In this document: positions 15,543-23,960 of the stretch, one piece after another
How positions within the stretch are numbered: position 1 is the stretch's first letter
Layout of the letters: each line of letters starts with the position of its first letter
Assembly: GCA_025362315.1 (NCBI GenBank)
Contig: JANYGP010000063.1
Location: 1-36,041, forward strand
Length of the DNA: 36,041 nt
Source of the DNA: Polaromonas sp.
GTDB taxonomy: Bacteria > Pseudomonadota > Gammaproteobacteria > Burkholderiales > Burkholderiaceae_C
Direction: 5' to 3'
Made by a program: the position numbers and the translations under genes
Notes under the pieces: generated by a model
Databases searched by the model: none
What the model was told of the DNA's origin: nothing
What the model saw: only the letters and a program-made list of their open reading frames with translations

Positions 15543-16541
15543 GCGCAGGACCCACACGGCCGCCACAATGAACACCACAATAAAAACAGTCTCGCCTACC
15601 AGCATGGCCACGGGCCGCCAGCCCAGCTTGAGCAAATCTTCAAAACTGATTTTCACGCCCGCTGCCGCCAGGGCAACGACCAGCATCCAGCGCGATGCGT
15701 CGCTCGCCACCTGCACCATGGGCGGCGTGATGGTGCCAATGCTGGCCAGCATGACCAGCACAATGAAGGCAATCAGAAACCCGGGCACCAGCGGCACGTC
15801 TTTTTCAGGCGCATGGACGTCAGCGTGCTGGCGGTACAGCACCGCAATGATCAGCACCGCGGGCATGAGCAGCATGACGCGAAACAGCTTGACCACCGTG
15901 GCCGTGTCGCCTGCAACCGGCCCCAGCATCACGCCCGCAGCCACCACCTGCGCCACATCATGAATCGAGCCGCCCAGCACAATGCCCGACTGGCTGGCCG
16001 ACATGCCAAGCAACTGCAGACCCAGTGGGTACAGCACCATGGCAACGGTGGACATGACGGTAACGCCCATGACAGCCAACAACGTGAAGCGCTCGTTGTC
16101 CTTGGTTTGCGGCAACACCGATGAAATGGCCAATGCCGCTGACGCGCCACAAATCGCCACGGCGCCACCCGTTAGCAGCCCCTGCTCACGTGTCGCGCCC
16201 AGCCAGCGTGCCAGCAGCACACCTGTCAGAATCGTCAGCGCCACCGCCGCCACCACGATGAATGCGGTTTCAACACCCAATTTTGAAACCTGTGAAAACG
16301 TGATGCGTGCGCCCAGCAGCGCCACACCGCAGCGCAGCACCGTGCGGCCACAAAAATTGATGCCCTTGGCAGCCTTTGGGTTGCCATTCAAAAAGTGGAA
16401 TGCCAAACCCATCAGCAGGGCATACAAAAGCTGCGGGCCGCCATAGTGCTCTGACACAAAAGTCGCTGCCAGCGCAATGACCACGCAAAGCAACACACCT
16501 GGAAAGTAGCTGCCCGCAGTGGTGAATACTTTCAATTTCAT
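15528..16541 (-). CDS. yeiH: YeiH family putative sulfate/sulfite exporter
   Basis: A 337-residue inner-membrane protein with about ten hydrophobic segments. Family features: GLAFHFLNGNPKAAKGINFC, GRTVLRCGVALLGARITFSQV (the L-R-x-GVxLLGxRI signature of UPF0324), LTGGAVAICGASAALAISSV, and IVLGGSIHDVAQVVAAG. The family is annotated as a putative sulfate exporter on limited evidence. The start ATG overlaps the GntR regulator stop (ATGA), so the two form an operon divergent from suyAB; export of sulfite released by SuyAB is the natural inference. Its last codons fall in a tandem repeat. Confidence 0.9.
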   Translation of the reverse strand: MKLKVFTTAGSYFPGVLLCVVIALAATFVSEHYGGPQLLYALLMGLAFHFLNGNPKAAKGINFCGRTVLRCGVALLGARITFSQVSKLGVETAFIVVAAVALTILTGVLLARWLGATREQGLLTGGAVAICGASAALAISSVLPQTKDNERFTLLAVMGVTVMSTVAMVLYPLGLQLLGMSASQSGIVLGGSIHDVAQVVAAGVMLGPVAGDTATVVKLFRVMLLMPAVLIIAVLYRQHADVHAPEKDVPLVPGFLIAFIVLVMLASIGTITPPMVQVASDASRWMLVVALAAAGVKISFEDLLKLGWRPVAMLVGETVFIVVFIVAAVWVLRLGGP

Positions 16542-17338
16542 GCGGCAGGCAAGGGTGAAGCGTTGACATAGTCATGCGCTTGCGTGCAAAGGGTAGAGAT
16601 GCGGTATTCAACCGGGCGATCCCCAAATGTCAATGCCAGGCGGTGAATTTGCATCACTGGCGCTCCGGCAGAAATGCCCAGTATTTTTGCACTTGTCGCA
16701 TCTGCTGAAACCGCACGCGCACGCTCCAGCGTACGCAATACCGTGATGCCAAAGTCGGTCTGATAGAGGCTGTAAATAGTGCTTGAACGGCGCGTGAATT
16801 TTTTTTCATTCAAACCCTTCAGCAAACCTGAAGACACACAAATTTCATCCCGCATCACCGCGCGCTGGCCCAGCATCAGCCGGTTTTCAAAGACAAATAC
16901 GCCTTCGCCCCGCTTGATTCGCAAAGCACTGGCCTGGATGTCACTGGCCCGGCTGGATACAAAAGACAGGCATTCAATCGCTGGATATTCAGCAGGCTTT
17001 TGCAGATGCATGGCTTCATCGTCGCCAAAACTCCAGCGCGGCTCCACATGAAAAAACTGGAACATGAAGCGCGCCGGGCTGTGAAGCGCAACGTAGGTGC
17101 CCTTGCCTTGACGCCGCACCAGCACATGTTCATGCACCAGCTCATCGACAGCGCGGCGCAGCGTGCCAATGCTGACGCGCCATTTTTCAGCCAGCACAGC
17201 CTCACTGGGCAGGGCATGGGCTGCGCTGTACTGCCCGGTTTCAATCATTTTCTGCAGAGCCTGCTTGACAACCCGGTAACGCGGGGCATCGCCATGAGGC
17301 ATCTCCGGTTTGGGTCGGGCGTTGATCTGCTTGGGCAT
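16538..17338 (-). CDS. GntR family regulator, HutC/UTRA type, candidate sulfolactate regulator
   Basis: About 266 residues. The N-terminal winged helix-turn-helix is clear (LQKMIETGQY, then LPSEAVLAEKWRVSIGTLRR, then LVRRQGKGTYVA), and a C-terminal UTRA ligand domain follows (ENRLMLGQRAVMRDEICVSS, RAVSADATSAKILGISAGAP, then MQIHRLALTFGDRPVEYRIS). Such regulators release DNA on binding a small-molecule effector. It is divergent from suyA and coupled to yeiH by an ATGA overlap, so sulfolactate or a related compound is a plausible effector. I chose ATG 17338; GTG 17356 and ATG 17302 are alternatives and none has a convincing ribosome site. Two TGGTnnnACCA-like sites lie between it and suyA. Confidence 0.9.
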   Translation of the reverse strand: MPKQINARPKPEMPHGDAPRYRVVKQALQKMIETGQYSAAHALPSEAVLAEKWRVSIGTLRRAVDELVHEHVLVRRQGKGTYVALHSPARFMFQFFHVEPRWSFGDDEAMHLQKPAEYPAIECLSFVSSRASDIQASALRIKRGEGVFVFENRLMLGQRAVMRDEICVSSGLLKGLNEKKFTRRSSTIYSLYQTDFGITVLRTLERARAVSADATSAKILGISAGAPVMQIHRLALTFGDRPVEYRISTLCTQAHDYVNASPLPAA

Positions 17339-17390
17339 AAGCTGGCATTTAAACACTGTTGCCCGTCTTTGCCCAGGTCATCTATATGAG

Positions 17391-17401
17391 TGGTTTGACA
17401 A
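17391..17401. promoter_or_regulatory. Candidate GntR operator 1, overlapping -35 box
   Basis: TGGTTTGACAA matches the dyad TGGTnnnACCA at all but one position. It overlaps the TTGACA at 17395-17400. Together with site 2 it forms an inverted pair: GTGGTTTGACAAGCG here against GTGGTTTGACCAGCG on the opposite strand at the other site, 14 of 15 identical. Confidence 0.6.
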
Positions 17402-17422
17402 GCGGGCCACCGTGCTTAAACT
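17395..17422 (+). promoter_or_regulatory. Candidate sigma-70 promoter for suyAB operon
   Basis: A perfect TTGACA (17395-17400) is followed after 16 bases by TAAACT (17417-17422), four of six to TATAAT. It lies about 50 bases upstream of the suyA ATG (17476) and is overlapped by the first putative operator. Confidence 0.5.
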
Positions 17423-17449
17423 GACGGCTTTTCAACATTACAGCGGCGC

Positions 17450-17460
17450 TGGTCAAACCA
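17450..17460. promoter_or_regulatory. Candidate GntR operator 2
   Basis: TGGTCAAACCA is a perfect TGGTnnnACCA dyad, 59 bases from site 1 centre to centre and 15 bases before the suyA start codon. The form is the one known for FadR-like GntR proteins; HutC-type sites differ somewhat, so assignment to the divergent regulator is inference. Confidence 0.6.
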
Positions 17461-17475
17461 CCGCCGATACCGACG

Positions 17476-17757
17476 ATGATTCATTTTGTATTGCATGACG
17501 CACAGGATTCAGTAGCGGTCGTGGTGGTCGAAGGCGTGACTGCAGGCACCGCGATGACCGGCTGGATCATGGACGAGGACCGCACCATCAACGTCGAGGC
17601 CCGTCAGGACATTCCGATTGGTCACAAGGTCGCCCTGAAGGACATGGCGGTGGGCGACACAGTGCTCAAGTACGGCATTGACATGGGCAAGGTGGTGGCT
17701 AATATTCAGCAGGGTCAGCATGCGCATGTGCACAACATCAAAACCAAGAGGTGGTGA
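17476..17757 (+). CDS. suyA: SuyA, (2R)-sulfolactate sulfo-lyase small subunit (SAF domain)
   Basis: A 93-residue SAF-domain protein. The block [20 protein letters not shown] followed by [18 protein letters not shown] matches the N-terminal domain of UxaA-type altronate dehydratases and the stand-alone SuyA subunit. With SuyB it cleaves (2R)-3-sulfolactate into pyruvate and sulfite in the cytoplasm. The separate small subunit, the adjacent SuyB-like protein and the two sulfolactate-type dehydrogenases favour SuyA over an altronate or galactarate dehydratase, but a UxaA-like sugar-acid function is the alternative. It is separated from suyB by 208 bases filled with two repeat elements. Confidence 0.82.
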   Translation: MIHFVLHDAQDSVAVVVVEGVTAGTAMTGWIMDEDRTINVEARQDIPIGHKVALKDMAVGDTVLKYGIDMGKVVANIQQGQHAHVHNIKTKRW

Positions 17758-17773
17758 CTCTCCCCGAATACAT

Positions 17774-17934
17774 GGCTCCCCCCGGAGCGGCTTTGCCGCC
17801 TCCCCCCACGGGCGCCGCTGGTGGACTGGCAAAGCCAATAGCTTATTTCACCCCCCGGGCGGCTTTGCCGCTCCCCCTGCAGGGGGCGTCGCTGGTGGAC
17901 TGGCAAAGCCAGACCCACGGCGACCGCTTGAAAA
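17774..17934. repeat. Two tandem copies of a GC-rich hairpin repeat between suyA and suyB
   Basis: Copy A (about 17774-17842) and copy B (about 17850-17934) share CCCGG-rich starts, GCGGCTTTGCCGC, GCGTCGCTGGTGGACTGGC and AAAGCCA. Internal hairpins are visible: GCGGC-TTT-GCCGC and CTGGC-AAA-GCCAG. A third copy lies at 26667-26731. The tail GCTTGAAAA is shared by copy B and the third copy. Confidence 0.82.
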
Positions 17935-17965
17935 ACACGTTAACTGGTTAAATTTTGGAGAAAAC

Positions 17966-19141
17966 ATGACTGTCATCGACAAAAACACCACTTTCCTGGG
18001 CTATCGCCGTGAAAACGGGCGCGTTGGCATTCGCAACCACGTGATTATTTTGCCGCTGGACGATTTGTCCAATGCGGCTGCTGAAGCTGTGGCGCACAAC
18101 ATCAAGGGATGCATGGCGATTCCGCATCCTTATGGCCGCTTGCAGTTTGGCGCTGACCTGGATCTGCATTTCCGCACGCTGATTGGTGCGGGCTGCAACC
18201 CGAATGTGGCGGCAGTGGTGGTCATTGGCATTGAAGATTCCTGGACGGCCAAAGTCGTTGAAGGCATTGCCAGCACGGGCAAGCCGGTGGTGGGGTTTGG
18301 CATTGAAGGCCATGGCGACCATGACACGATTTTTCGGGCGTCCAAAGCCGCGCGCGACTATGTGCAGTGGGCCAGCGAAAAGCAGCGCGAAAGCTGCGCC
18401 ATTTCCGAGCTGTGGGTGTCGACCAAATGCGGCGAGTCTGACACCACATCGGGCTGCGGCGCCAACCCGACGGTAGGCAATGCTTTTGACAAGCTGCACC
18501 CGCTCAAAACCACGCTGTGTTTTGGCGAAACATCCGAGATTACCGGCGGCGAAAAAATCGTTGCTGAGCGCTGCGCCACCGATGCGGTGCGCGATCAATT
18601 CATGTTCATGTTCAACCGCTACCAGGACATGATCAACCGTCACAAAACCAGCGACTTGTCGGACTCGCAGCCGACCAAAGGCAACATTGCGGGTGGGCTG
18701 ACGACGATTGAAGAAAAAGCGCTGGGCAACATCCAGAAAATCGGCAAAAAATGCACAGTCGATGGCGTGATTGACAAGGCTGAAATGCCGACCCATCCAG
18801 GCCTGTGGTTCATGGACTCGTCCAGCGCTGCGGCCGAGATGGTGACGCTGTGCGCTGCATCCGGCTTTGCCATCCATTTCTTTCCCACAGGGCAGGGCAA
18901 TGTGATTGGCAATGCGATTGTGCCGGTGATCAAGATCTGTTCAAACCCCCGCACGGTGCGGCTGATGAGTGAGCACATCGATGTGGACACATCGGGGCTG
19001 TTGCAGCGCGACATCACACTCGAGCAGGCGGGCGACAAGCTGCTGGAGAGCATGCTGCGCACAGCAAACGGCCGCTTGACAGCCGCCGAGGCGCTAGGCC
19101 ACCGCGAGTTTGTATTGACGCGCCTGTTTGAATCGGCCTGA
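17966..19141 (+). CDS. suyB: SuyB, (2R)-sulfolactate sulfo-lyase large subunit
   Basis: A 391-residue protein matching the C-terminal catalytic part of the UxaA/GarD family. It opens [20 protein letters not shown], the family N-terminus, and carries cysteines for an iron-containing site in [20 protein letters not shown] and [14 protein letters not shown]. Later [20 protein letters not shown] and [20 protein letters not shown] are family blocks, and the protein is shorter than full-length UxaA because the SAF domain is separate. GGAG lies just before ATG 17966. With slcC starting seven bases after its stop, it sits at the head of the downstream operon. The substrate assignment rests on the neighbours. 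Confidence 0.85.
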   Translation: MTVIDKNTTFLGYRRENGRVGIRNHVIILPLDDLSNAAAEAVAHNIKGCMAIPHPYGRLQFGADLDLHFRTLIGAGCNPNVAAVVVIGIEDSWTAKVVEGIASTGKPVVGFGIEGHGDHDTIFRASKAARDYVQWASEKQRESCAISELWVSTKCGESDTTSGCGANPTVGNAFDKLHPLKTTLCFGETSEITGGEKIVAERCATDAVRDQFMFMFNRYQDMINRHKTSDLSDSQPTKGNIAGGLTTIEEKALGNIQKIGKKCTVDGVIDKAEMPTHPGLWFMDSSSAAAEMVTLCAASGFAIHFFPTGQGNVIGNAIVPVIKICSNPRTVRLMSEHIDVDTSGLLQRDITLEQAGDKLLESMLRTANGRLTAAEALGHREFVLTRLFESA

Positions 19142-19148
19142 CAGCGCT

Positions 19149-20084
19149 ATGGCACGCATTGTCATTTGCGAATTCATGGATGAGCGGGCGGTGGCCCAGC
19201 TCGCCGCCCGCCATGATGTGTTGTACGACGCCAACCTGCAAAAAGACGGGCCACGATTGCTGCAGGAAGCAGCCAACTGCGACGCGCTGATCGTACGTAA
19301 CCTGACGCAGGTGCGGGGTGAACTTTTGGCAGCGCTGGCTGCATCTGGTCGCTGCAAACTCATTGGCCGCTTGGGCGTGGGGCTGGACAACATTGATGTG
19401 CCTGGCTGCGTGGCTGCGGGCATCGCTGTGATTCCAGCCACTGGGGCCAACGCCTTGAGTGTGGCTGAATACGTGATCACCAGCACGCTGGTGCTGCTGC
19501 GTGGTGCATTCATGTGCACACCGGGCGTTGCCAGCGGCGCGTGGCCGCGTACGGCAGTCAGCAATGGCCGTGAAATGGCGGGTCAGACTCTGGGTGTGAT
19601 TGGTTTTGGCTCCATTGGCCAGTTAACAGCGCAAAAGGCGCGTGCCCTGGGCATGAAGGTCATCGCTTTTGATGCGATGCTGCATGAGGGTGCCCAAGTT
19701 TTTGCGCAGAACGGCGTTTTCCAAGTTGCACTTGACGAACTGATTCAAAAGTCTGATGTGGTCACGCTGCACGTACCACTGGTGGACGGCACACGCGGCC
19801 TGTTCAACGCCGCACGCATTGCCAGCATGAAGCCGGGCGCAATCCTAATCAACACATCGCGCGGTCATATTGTTGATGTGGCTGCGGTTGCAGCCGCCCT
19901 GTGGTCTGGTCATTTAGGTGGTGCAGCCATTGATGTGTTTGATGTAGAGCCCATGCCTGCGAATGCTCAATTGCAGGACTGCCCCAACCTTTTGTTAACG
20001 CCGCACATTTCAGGTCTGAGCTTTCAGTCCAACGAACGCGTGTCGTTCATGATTGCTGAAAAAGTTCTGGCTTGCCTGAATTAA
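19149..20084 (+). CDS. slcC: SlcC-like (S)-sulfolactate dehydrogenase, D-2-hydroxyacid DH family
   Basis: A 311-residue NAD-dependent D-isomer 2-hydroxyacid dehydrogenase. Seen: nucleotide motif LGVIGFGSIGQLTAQKARAL with an acidic residue in VIAFD favouring NAD, and the catalytic Arg-Glu-His triad in NTSRGHIVDV, FDVEPMP and LLTPHISGLS. Family members include phosphoglycerate dehydrogenase and SlcC, which oxidises (S)-sulfolactate to sulfopyruvate. Position between suyB and the malate/L-lactate-type dehydrogenase is the main argument for SlcC. I take ATG 19149; an upstream TTG at 19128 would overlap suyB. Confidence 0.83.
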   Translation: MARIVICEFMDERAVAQLAARHDVLYDANLQKDGPRLLQEAANCDALIVRNLTQVRGELLAALAASGRCKLIGRLGVGLDNIDVPGCVAAGIAVIPATGANALSVAEYVITSTLVLLRGAFMCTPGVASGAWPRTAVSNGREMAGQTLGVIGFGSIGQLTAQKARALGMKVIAFDAMLHEGAQVFAQNGVFQVALDELIQKSDVVTLHVPLVDGTRGLFNAARIASMKPGAILINTSRGHIVDVAAVAAALWSGHLGGAAIDVFDVEPMPANAQLQDCPNLLLTPHISGLSFQSNERVSFMIAEKVLACLN

Positions 20085-20091
20085 AAACGTC

Positions 20092-21102
20092 ATGACCCAA
20101 CTTTCAAGAGACGACGCCATTGACCTGGCAACCACTGCCCTGCTGAAAGCCGGCGCCACCCAGGCCATGGCAGCTAGCACGGCACGCGCGCTGGTGCGGG
20201 CCGACATGCAGGGCATGCCTTCGCATGGCCTGAGCCGTATCGGCCAGTACACAACACATTTGCGCAACGGCCGAGCCAACGGGCAAGCAGTTGCCAGCGT
20301 GGTGCAGCACAAGGCAGCAGCGGCGCTGGTCGATGCGCACAACGGCCTGGCTTTTCCGGCGTGTGATCTGGCTATTGCCACGGCCATTGCCACAGCGCAA
20401 AAAAGTGGCGTGTGTTTTGTTGGCATCACCAACAGCCACCACTGCGGCGTGCTGGTTGACCATTTGCGGGCTGTGGCCGACGCCGGCATGGTCGGTTTGG
20501 GTTTTGCCAACTCGCCAGCGGCCATGCCTGCTGCAGGCGGCAAGCACCCGATTTTTGGTACCAACCCTGTGGCGGCGGTATTTCCCAGGCGTTCTGGCGA
20601 CCCTTTGATGATTGACCTGTCGCTCAGCGAAGTGGCACGCGGCAAGCTGATGGTGGCTGCAAGCGCAGGCAAAACCATTCCGCTGGGCTGGGCGCTGGAC
20701 ATCGATGGCAACCCCACCACCGACCCGGCCGCTGGCATGGCGGGGTCCATGCTGCCAGTCGGTGCCAGCAGCAGCCCCAAAGGCGCGATGCTGGCGCTGA
20801 TTGTCGAGCTGATGGTTACGGCCGTTGTTGGCGCCCAGTTCGGCTTTGAGGCCTCGTCGTTTTTTGTTGAAGCTGGCAACGTGCCGTGTCTGGGCCAGGC
20901 CTTCATCGTCATTGACCCGGGCGCTCTGGCTGGCAAGGATGCGTATTTCGACCGCATGGAAGTCATCATCACCGAGATGCTGGTTGACGACGGCGTGCGC
21001 CTGGCAGGAGCCAGGCGTCTGGCCCTGGAGAGACAGGCTTTGCTTGGGGGCATCATGATTCCTGATGTTCTGCATGCATTGCTGCTTGAACTGGCTCAAT
21101 AA
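20092..21102 (+). CDS. comC: ComC/SlcD-like (R)-sulfolactate dehydrogenase, malate/L-lactate DH family
   Basis: A 336-residue member of the Ldh_2 family, distinct from Rossmann-type lactate dehydrogenases. Seen: ADMQGMPSHGLSRIGQY (SHGxxR substrate motif), VGITNSHHCGVLVDHL (catalytic SHHCG), GLGFANSPAAMPAAGGKHPI and FGTNPVAAVFPRR. ComC-type enzymes of this family interconvert sulfopyruvate and (R)-sulfolactate, which with SlcC inverts sulfolactate stereochemistry before SuyAB. It starts seven bases after slcC. Malate, lactate or ureidoglycolate activity would look similar at this level. Confidence 0.83.
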   Translation: MTQLSRDDAIDLATTALLKAGATQAMAASTARALVRADMQGMPSHGLSRIGQYTTHLRNGRANGQAVASVVQHKAAAALVDAHNGLAFPACDLAIATAIATAQKSGVCFVGITNSHHCGVLVDHLRAVADAGMVGLGFANSPAAMPAAGGKHPIFGTNPVAAVFPRRSGDPLMIDLSLSEVARGKLMVAASAGKTIPLGWALDIDGNPTTDPAAGMAGSMLPVGASSSPKGAMLALIVELMVTAVVGAQFGFEASSFFVEAGNVPCLGQAFIVIDPGALAGKDAYFDRMEVIITEMLVDDGVRLAGARRLALERQALLGGIMIPDVLHALLLELAQ

Positions 21103-21126
21103 TCTGGATAACCTGAAAGGACGATC

Positions 21127-22113
21127 ATGAAACGTCGCCAACTTGTTTTATCTGGCGCTGCCATGTCTGGTGCCGCTTTATTCAGCGGTGCCAATCTGGC
21201 TCAGGCCCAGACCGCAGGCTTTCCCAAGCCGGGCAGCACCTTGAAATACATCGTGCCGTTTCCACCCGGTGGGCTGACCGACACCATGGCCCGCACGGTA
21301 GCGCAAAAGCTGACCGAGGCCTGGAAGGTGTCGGTGGTCGTGGAAAACAAGGCGGGTGGCAATGCACAGATCGGCGCAGAGCAGGTGGCCAAGTCCACGC
21401 CAGATGGCTCCAGCCTGCTGGCCATTACCCTGACGCATGCGGCCAATGTGGGTCTGTTCCCGTCAGCACCCTACAGCTTTACCAAAGACCTGCGCCCAGT
21501 GGCGTTGCTGGCCGGCTCGCCCATGCTGGTGGTGGTGCCAGCGGCGAGTCCCATCAAGGATTTAAAAGATTTGCTGACCGTTGCCAAAACCAGGCAACTC
21601 AACGCAGGCTCGAGCGGCAATGGCACGCCGCCCCACCTGACGATGGCGTTGTTCAATGACCTGAACAAATCACAAATGACGCATATCCCCTACCGGGGCG
21701 GTGCCCCTTCAATGACTGACCTGATCGGCGGCCAGCTGGATGTGATTTTTTCCAACTTCCCGGAGTCCATTGCGCATGTCAAGGGCGGCAAGCTGCGGGC
21801 CGTTGCGCTGTGCAGCCGGGCCCGCCACCCGATGCTGCCCGATGTGCCCACCACGCTGGAATCCGGCATGCCGGGCCTGCTGGTTGAAAACTGGACAGGT
21901 GCAATGATCCAAAGCAAAACGCCCGATGAGATCGTTGAACAATATTCCCGTGAAATGATCAAGATCATGTACACCCCTGAAGTCGAAGAGCGCGCAAAAC
22001 AGCAAGGCTTCAGCGTCACGCCCAAGGGGGCTCAGGACTTTGGTGTGTTTTTAAAAGCCGAGATTGACCGCTGGAGCCGGATCATCAGGACTGCCAAGAT
22101 CACGGTAACCTGA
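21127..22113 (+). CDS. Bug/TctC-type periplasmic substrate-binding protein
   Basis: A 328-residue protein with a signal peptide of about 27 residues (hydrophobic LVLSGAAMSGAALFSGAN, cleavage likely after AQA) and the Bug-family opening LKYIVPFPPGGLTDTMAR, plus the conserved VENKAGGNAQIGAEQVAKS. Bug proteins feed tripartite tricarboxylate transporters and number in the dozens in Burkholderiales. In the known sulfolactate locus of Chromohalobacter (slcHFG) the transporter is of this class, so this could be the SlcH counterpart, but TctA and TctB-like genes are missing here. The ribosome site AAAGGA lies close before ATG 21127. Confidence 0.88.
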   Translation: MKRRQLVLSGAAMSGAALFSGANLAQAQTAGFPKPGSTLKYIVPFPPGGLTDTMARTVAQKLTEAWKVSVVVENKAGGNAQIGAEQVAKSTPDGSSLLAITLTHAANVGLFPSAPYSFTKDLRPVALLAGSPMLVVVPAASPIKDLKDLLTVAKTRQLNAGSSGNGTPPHLTMALFNDLNKSQMTHIPYRGGAPSMTDLIGGQLDVIFSNFPESIAHVKGGKLRAVALCSRARHPMLPDVPTTLESGMPGLLVENWTGAMIQSKTPDEIVEQYSREMIKIMYTPEVEERAKQQGFSVTPKGAQDFGVFLKAEIDRWSRIIRTAKITVT

Positions 22114-22140
22114 ATTTATGACGAATAGTGCTTGCAGCCC

Positions 22141-22178
22141 GTATAATATGTGCGCTAGCAGCTACTGATAATGTAGCG
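22141..22178 (-). repeat. AGCTGC-family dispersed repeat, copy 5 (intergenic)
   Basis: The minus strand reads CGCTACATTATCAGTAGCTGC then TAGCGCACATATTATAC. It lies between the convergent Bug gene and GST gene and could form part of the transcript ends. Confidence 0.65.
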
Positions 22179-22195
22179 TTAAGTATGTCACGTAC

Positions 22196-22879
22196 TCAGG
22201 ATTTCAAACGGTAGGGCCCTTCAAAATCACGAAAGTCATTTTCAAGCAGCGCATCGTCAATCCATGCCTTCACACCTGCCGTAGCGCAAAGCCTGTCCAT
22301 GTAGGCTGCAATGTTCGCTGGCACCGGCAGGCCATAGGTTTTCAGCCGCATCACAACGGGCGCAAAGTAGGCGTCGGCAATCGTGAACGGACCGAACAGC
22401 ATCGGCCCTTTGTTTTCCGCCAGCAACTCGCCCCACATCGTCACAATGCGCGCCACATCTTTCTGAACCGCTGGCTTGTCACGCCAGATCAGTCGACCGA
22501 TGTCTGGCAGGCTGGCTTCAATGTTCATCGGGCAGGCAGAGCGCAGGGCACCAAAGCCGCTGTGCATTTCAGCGCAAATGGAGCGTGCACGCGCTCTGGC
22601 TTTCATGTCCTGCGGCCACAAGTGGTGATCAGGAAACTTTTCGGCTGCGTATTCTGCAATTGCCAAAGTGTCCCAAATTGCCAATCCACCATCGACCAAA
22701 ACCGGCACTTTGCCGACGGGCGATATCTCTGACATGGTTTTGCTGAATAGCGAGTCAGCTTCAAACGAGTCGAAGCGCACTTTAATTTCAGTAAATTCAA
22801 TGCCCGCCCGCTTGAGCATCACCCACGGTCGCATGGACCACGAAGAATAGTTTTTGTTGCCAATGTAGAGTTTGAGCAT
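22196..22879 (-). CDS. Glutathione S-transferase
   Basis: A 227-residue protein with an N-terminal thioredoxin-like domain (MLKLYIGNKNYSSWSMRPWV, the serine pair after NY being the likely glutathione-activating site; then VPVLVDGGLAIWDTLAIAEY) and a helical C-terminal domain (ARSICAEMHSGFGALRSACP, then GPFTIADAYFAPVVMRLKTY). ATG 22879 is preceded at nine bases by AGGA and starts exactly at the thioredoxin strand; longer in-frame starts at 22888 and 22939 are less likely. The substrate is unknown. Confidence 0.9.
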   Translation of the reverse strand: MLKLYIGNKNYSSWSMRPWVMLKRAGIEFTEIKVRFDSFEADSLFSKTMSEISPVGKVPVLVDGGLAIWDTLAIAEYAAEKFPDHHLWPQDMKARARARSICAEMHSGFGALRSACPMNIEASLPDIGRLIWRDKPAVQKDVARIVTMWGELLAENKGPMLFGPFTIADAYFAPVVMRLKTYGLPVPANIAAYMDRLCATAGVKAWIDDALLENDFRDFEGPYRLKS

Positions 22880-22962
22880 GCCGGACATCCTGTTTTGGAA
22901 CACCAATGCTAGCGCACCAGAAGCTGGTGATTCATGCAAAAAACCCAGCCAATTGATGACCT

Positions 22963-23907
22963 CTAAAACCGGCCGGCCGTTTTCCGCTTGGCCATCAGCC
23001 CGCTGCGAAGGCCTTGTGCACCGAGGTAAAACGGTACGATCGCACTCAGTGCCGAAGCAGTGATACCCAAATCTTTCAGCCCCGGCAATTTGCCGCCTGA
23101 AATGTTGTCCACCTTCATGGCATCGAGGTTGTCGCGGCTCATGATGGGCTCACCCGGTGCCAGCTCCATCAACGCTGCCTGAATGCGCGCCAGTGCGTCG
23201 GGCAGGCCAATGACTGGCTTGTCATGGCCGCTGTACTGGCCGGCCAGTTGCACCAGCTGCTTGAGCGTGAAAACTTCGGGCCCGCACGCCTCATACGTCT
23301 GGCCAATGCTTGCGGTGTCCTCAATGCATATGACGATGGCGCTGGCCACGTCTTGTACCCACACAGGTTGAAACTTGGCTGTGCTGCCTGCCAGCGGAAT
23401 GACGGGAAACACTTTTTGCAGTGATGCAAAAGTGTTGAGAAACTTGTCTTCGGCACCGAAAATCACGCTGGGCCGGATGATGCTGATGTCAAGCCCGGCA
23501 CCTGCCAGAACCGCCTCGCCACGCGCCTTGCTGCGCTGGTACATCGAGGGTGCGTTGACGTCTGCCCCCAACGAGCTGACATGCACAATGCGCCGCTGGC
23601 CGACTGCATTGCAAGCCTTGACCAGCGCCGCCGGCAATTGCACATGGGCTTTGTCAAAAGCGGCTTCCGTGCCATGCAGGATGGCCACCAGATTGACGAC
23701 TGCATCTTGTGTGGCCACCAACGGCCCAAGTGCAGCTGCGTCGTAAGCCGAGCCTTCCATGATGTCCAGCATCGGCAGCATTTGCAGGTGGTTGGCGTTG
23801 GATCGCCGCCGCGTCAGCACTGTGACGCGGTTGCCCCCCGCTGCCAGCTTTTCGCACACATGGCTGCCAACGAAACCAGTGCCTCCGAGGATGAGAATTT
23901 TTTTCAT
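22963..23907 (-). CDS. NDUFA9-like NAD(P)-binding protein (atypical SDR)
   Basis: A 314-residue atypical short-chain dehydrogenase. Seen: KKILILGGTGFVGSHVCEKL with GGTGFVG, VTVLTRRR for phosphate recognition, VNLVAILHGTEAAFDKAHV, VHVSSLGAD, and SIIRPSVIFGAEDKFLN. The canonical YxxxK is shifted to YQRSKARGE. This matches proteins named complex I NDUFA9 subunit family in Burkholderiales; in mitochondria the homologue is an accessory subunit of complex I, while the bacterial role is not established. It is followed by GST on the same strand. Confidence 0.85.
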   Translation of the reverse strand: MKKILILGGTGFVGSHVCEKLAAGGNRVTVLTRRRSNANHLQMLPMLDIMEGSAYDAAALGPLVATQDAVVNLVAILHGTEAAFDKAHVQLPAALVKACNAVGQRRIVHVSSLGADVNAPSMYQRSKARGEAVLAGAGLDISIIRPSVIFGAEDKFLNTFASLQKVFPVIPLAGSTAKFQPVWVQDVASAIVICIEDTASIGQTYEACGPEVFTLKQLVQLAGQYSGHDKPVIGLPDALARIQAALMELAPGEPIMSRDNLDAMKVDNISGGKLPGLKDLGITASALSAIVPFYLGAQGLRSGLMAKRKTAGRF

Positions 23908-23960
23908 GATTTCACTTTAGCGGGTTCAGGGGGACAGTGTCGTACAAAGGGCTTTTCATA

